Of a stretch of 64,000 bases of DNA, positions 60,193 through 64,000 are shown one piece after another; the stretch's first letter is position 1, and every line of letters starts with the position of its first letter. Below the pieces are notes generated by a model that did not search any database, was not told the origin of the DNA, and saw only the letters and a list, made by a program, of their open reading frames with translations. The position numbers and the translations under genes are program-made. Source of the stretch: Anaerosomatales bacterium. Lineage in GTDB: Bacteria > Actinomycetota > Coriobacteriia > Anaerosomatales > SLCP01. The DNA is taken from positions 65,035 through 129,034 of the forward strand of contig JARGFT010000001.1 in assembly GCA_029210645.1 (NCBI GenBank), written 5' to 3'.

Positions 60193-61769
60193 GGGCGGAC
60201 GGCGAGTGCGCTTCGGTACGTTTCCTGCCGGCCGGCACCCGGGCCGAGGTTGCTCCCGGGTCGACCGTCTTAGCCGCTGCAGCAGCTGCTGGTATGGTGC
60301 TGCCTGCGCCCTGCGGGGGTCGCGGCGCATGCGGGCGCTGTGCGGTGAAGGTGATCGAGGGCGCGCTCGAGCCGCCTGAAGACCGCGAGCTGTCGGCGCT
60401 GGCGCGTGCGCGCGCCGATGCGTCCCTGGTGCGCCTCGCGTGCATGGCCCGTGTCGCCCCCGGGGAGGTGACCGTGCGACCGTTGGCGGCTGCCGCTGCG
60501 GTAGCGACGGCAGGGGAGGTCGGCTCCGCCCCTCGACTTGTGGCTGGGGTCGACCTCGGGACCACATCGGTCGCCGCGCAGCTCATCGACGCAAGCCGGC
60601 GCACCCTCATAGGGTCGGTGCGTATCCCGAACCGCCAGGCATCGTTCGGCGGCGACGTGCTCTCGCGGATCTCAGCGGCGCTCGGAGGTGAGCACGAGCA
60701 TCTCATGGCAGCTGCCGAGGACTCCATTCTCGACGCCCTGTCCACGGCTGGTGCTGGTCCGTCGGTGGCTGCATCGACGCTGGAGAGGATCGTTGTCGCC
60801 GGCAACACCGCCATGACGTCGCTGCTCCTCGGAGCGGACGTGTCGGGTTTGGCCTCACACCCGTTCTCGCACGCGCTGGACAGGCTGGACCGGATCACCG
60901 ACACCGGGCTGGCGGCACGTCTGGGTGGGGTGGAGATCCGCATGGTCCCGCCGGTAACAGCGTTCGTCGGCGGCGACCTGGTGGCCGGAGTGATTGCCGC
61001 GGGACTTGCCGATGACAGCGCCGACGCCCTTCTGATCGACCTCGGCACCAACGCCGAGGTCGCGGCGGTGACCGGCGGGAAGGTCGTGGTCGCCTCCGCA
61101 CCGGCCGGACCCGCGTTCGAGGGCTGGGGAATCGCCTGCGGCGGCCAGGCGGGGCCGGGAGGAATCGTCCGGATAGCCCCCGGGGGCTCCATCGTAGGGC
61201 TGCGGGCGATCACCGACGAGGGCCCCCCGTCACATCTGACGGGCTCGGGACTCATCTCCGCCATCGCATACCTGCGTCGAGCCGGCCATCTGGATGCCGA
61301 CGGCCTGCTACGACCCGAGGGGCCGTGCAGCGAGCGCTTCTTCACTGCGGGCGGGGTCCTGGCGGTCTCGCTCGGAACCGACCCGCTCGATCGCCGCGTC
61401 TTCCTGTCACAGCTCGACGTACGTGCACTGCAATCAGCGAAGGCGGCGGTGTGCGTTGCAGTGAAGGCGGTCGTGCGGGCAGCGGGAGCGAACAGCGTGA
61501 GGGACGCTGTCGTCACCGGCGCCTTCGGCGGCGCCCTGGAGACCGGGGATCTTGTCGAGTTGGGAATCGTGCCGACCGAGGCCGGGGGGGCGTTGCGCTA
61601 CCTACCGGAGGCAGCACTGCAGGGGGCCGCTGCGATGGCGCTTGAGCCAGGCTTGTTCGAGGACGCTCAGGCGTTCGTGTCCCGCGCCGAGCACCTCGAT
61701 CTGGCGGTCGGGGAGTCATTCACCAGTGAGTTCGTCGCCGCCCTGCGCCTGGAGGCGTTCTCGCTGTAA
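60189..61769 (+). CDS. Ferredoxin-ASKHA protein, corrinoid-protein reductive activator (RACo/RamA-like)
   Basis: 526 residues. The N-terminal 2Fe-2S ferredoxin domain has PCGGRGACGRCAVKV and a fourth Cys in RLACMARV. A linker leads to a C-terminal ASKHA ATPase (DUF4445-type) with AGVDLGTTSVAAQLID, VVAGNTAMTSLLLG, PPVTAFVGGDLVAGV, LLIDLGTNAEVAAV and SGLISAIAYL. Such proteins reduce inactive Co(II) corrinoid proteins to Co(I) using ATP, in acetogens and O-demethylating anaerobes. No corrinoid protein or methyltransferase is adjacent, apart from the UroD-like protein 6 kb away. At 526 aa it is shorter than typical RACo. Confidence 0.85.
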   Translation: MRADGECASVRFLPAGTRAEVAPGSTVLAAAAAAGMVLPAPCGGRGACGRCAVKVIEGALEPPEDRELSALARARADASLVRLACMARVAPGEVTVRPLAAAAAVATAGEVGSAPRLVAGVDLGTTSVAAQLIDASRRTLIGSVRIPNRQASFGGDVLSRISAALGGEHEHLMAAAEDSILDALSTAGAGPSVAASTLERIVVAGNTAMTSLLLGADVSGLASHPFSHALDRLDRITDTGLAARLGGVEIRMVPPVTAFVGGDLVAGVIAAGLADDSADALLIDLGTNAEVAAVTGGKVVVASAPAGPAFEGWGIACGGQAGPGGIVRIAPGGSIVGLRAITDEGPPSHLTGSGLISAIAYLRRAGHLDADGLLRPEGPCSERFFTAGGVLAVSLGTDPLDRRVFLSQLDVRALQSAKAAVCVAVKAVVRAAGANSVRDAVVTGAFGGALETGDLVELGIVPTEAGGALRYLPEAALQGAAAMALEPGLFEDAQAFVSRAEHLDLAVGESFTSEFVAALRLEAFSL

Positions 61770-61793
61770 TCCGGGTTGTAACCGGCGGAAACC

Positions 61794-61823
61794 GAAGACC
61801 CCGGCCTTCGGGCCGGGGTCTTC
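61794..61823 (+). terminator. Strong terminator after the RACo-like gene
   Basis: 13-bp perfect stem GAAGACCCCGGCC/GGCCGGGGTCTTC with a TTCG tetraloop, followed by TCATTCC. Confidence 0.92.
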
Positions 61824-62266
61824 TCATTCCTTCCCCTGCTTACCCCTGAGTCTCTGGCGGATGCATGGGGTGCCTGGTTCCCGCATGCGCGTCGGATGCC
61901 GGTCGCGACGCCCGCCCTCTGTGCTGTCCGGATTCCCCGGTCAGCGCTGCTGGGAAGGGAAGATTGTCTGGAGAGAAGGTACCCCATTACCGGGTAGTGT
62001 GCAACATGTGTTACAAGACAGTTTCGTTCAGGTTTGTGCTCCGGGGACGGTCCTTCGAGATCGTCCGCCGCCCACCGAGCGGTTTGCGCCGTCCACCTGA
62101 TCCACCGGTACTGAAGTGCGTTGCGACGCGATACGCTAGGGCACGCAACGCCCGAGCGCTGCGTTGAGAGACGCACGGCGCGAGGGCACGACAGTCCGCA
62201 AGTGGGTGGGCGCGTGCGTCCGTCGAACCGACTGGACTGACCGATTCCAGGAGTAGGAGGCCGCTT
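61824..62266 (+). other. 443-nt region upstream of acsA
   Basis: No gene with a ribosome site is seen. Between about 61984 and 62040 the sequence is less GC-rich and includes GTACCCCATTACCGGGTA, a loose inverted repeat, followed by GTGCAACATGTGTTAC. TTGCGA near 62110 with TACGCT about 17 nt downstream is a possible acsA promoter. No riboswitch that I recognise. The open frame at 61865-62167 lacks coding character. Confidence 0.4.

Positions 62267-64000
<1,734 letters not shown>

Noticed and set aside
61979-62000. TACCCCATTACCGGGTA as a fourth CsoR-type operator
   Set aside because: The arms are only 5 bp around 7 nt, unlike the 7-bp arms with 2-3 nt of the three real copies.
61865-62167. 100-residue open frame upstream of acsA
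   Set aside because: No ribosome site, unusual Arg/Pro/Cys composition, no recognisable family.

Overview
High-GC bacterial chromosome segment with many GTG and some TTG starts, tight 1-17 bp gene overlaps and no insertion sequence, phage or CRISPR array. The order uvrA - uvrC - rapZ - yvcK - whiA - gap - pgk - tpiA - gpmI - secG, WhiA itself, the Arg-type P-loop of RapZ and the base composition point to an actinobacterial lineage. The corrinoid-activator-like ASKHA ferredoxin, the B12 radical SAM protein and the UroD-like protein suggest an anaerobe, perhaps near Coriobacteriia/OPB41. That placement is inference; no rRNA is in the window.

Layout. 1-2.6 kb (minus): nitrogen control, amtB-glnB-glnD, with glnD cut by the window edge. 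2.8-9 kb: uvrA, an unknown membrane-anchored protein, uvrC. 9-12.3 kb: YvlD-like membrane protein, rapZ, yvcK, whiA. 12.3-17.2 kb: glycolytic operon gap-pgk-tpiA-gpmI and secG. 17.5-25.2 kb: oligopeptide ABC transporter, followed by two bacterial PH-domain proteins. 25.3 kb: tRNA-Leu. 25.4-29.6 kb (minus): MASE3-PAS-GAF-PP2C phosphatase and an apparently frameshifted UbiB/AarF kinase. 29.7-33.8 kb: a degenerate radical-SAM-like protein, a B12-binding radical SAM protein, an aminotransferase and a PHP phosphoesterase. 33.8-37.4 kb: a membrane chelatase-like protein, thioredoxin/FmdB/DUF302, a CsoR-family repressor and a CDF transporter. 37.4-38.4 kb: an EamA transporter. 38.5-42.8 kb: rpoN (sigma-54), a membrane histidine kinase and an NtrC-type activator in one overlapping operon. 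42.8-44.2 kb: zinc-ribbon membrane protein, HMA metallochaperone, CcdA. 44.3-48.3 kb: large GAF-SpoIIE phosphatase and a STAS-HATPase fusion. 48.4-52.4 kb: nitroreductase, HAD hydrolase, alkaline-phosphatase-superfamily membrane protein, UbiX-like protein and a 50-aa orphan. 52.4-52.9 kb: tRNA-Cys, tRNA-Gly and tRNA-Val. 52.9-61.8 kb: UroD-like protein, cytochrome c lipoprotein, lipid kinase, RNase D, YugP peptidase, xseA-xseB, HIT, DegV and the RACo-like protein. 62.3 kb to the end: acetyl-CoA synthetase, cut by the window edge.

Two regulatory systems stand out. First, the rpoN-kinase-activator operon is accompanied by three near-consensus -24/-12 promoters in this window. They precede the PHP gene, the zinc-ribbon/HMA pair and the YugP peptidase, and so sketch a sigma-54 regulon in a lineage where sigma-54 is not expected. 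Second, a CsoR-family repressor gene is accompanied by three copies of an ATACCCC-N2/3-GGGGTAT palindrome. Each copy overlaps a -10 element, in front of thioredoxin, of the repressor/CDF divergent pair, and of ccdA. This is a metal- or persulfide-responsive thiol-redox regulon. The zinc-ribbon/HMA pair lies between a sigma-54 site upstream and a CsoR-type operator downstream.
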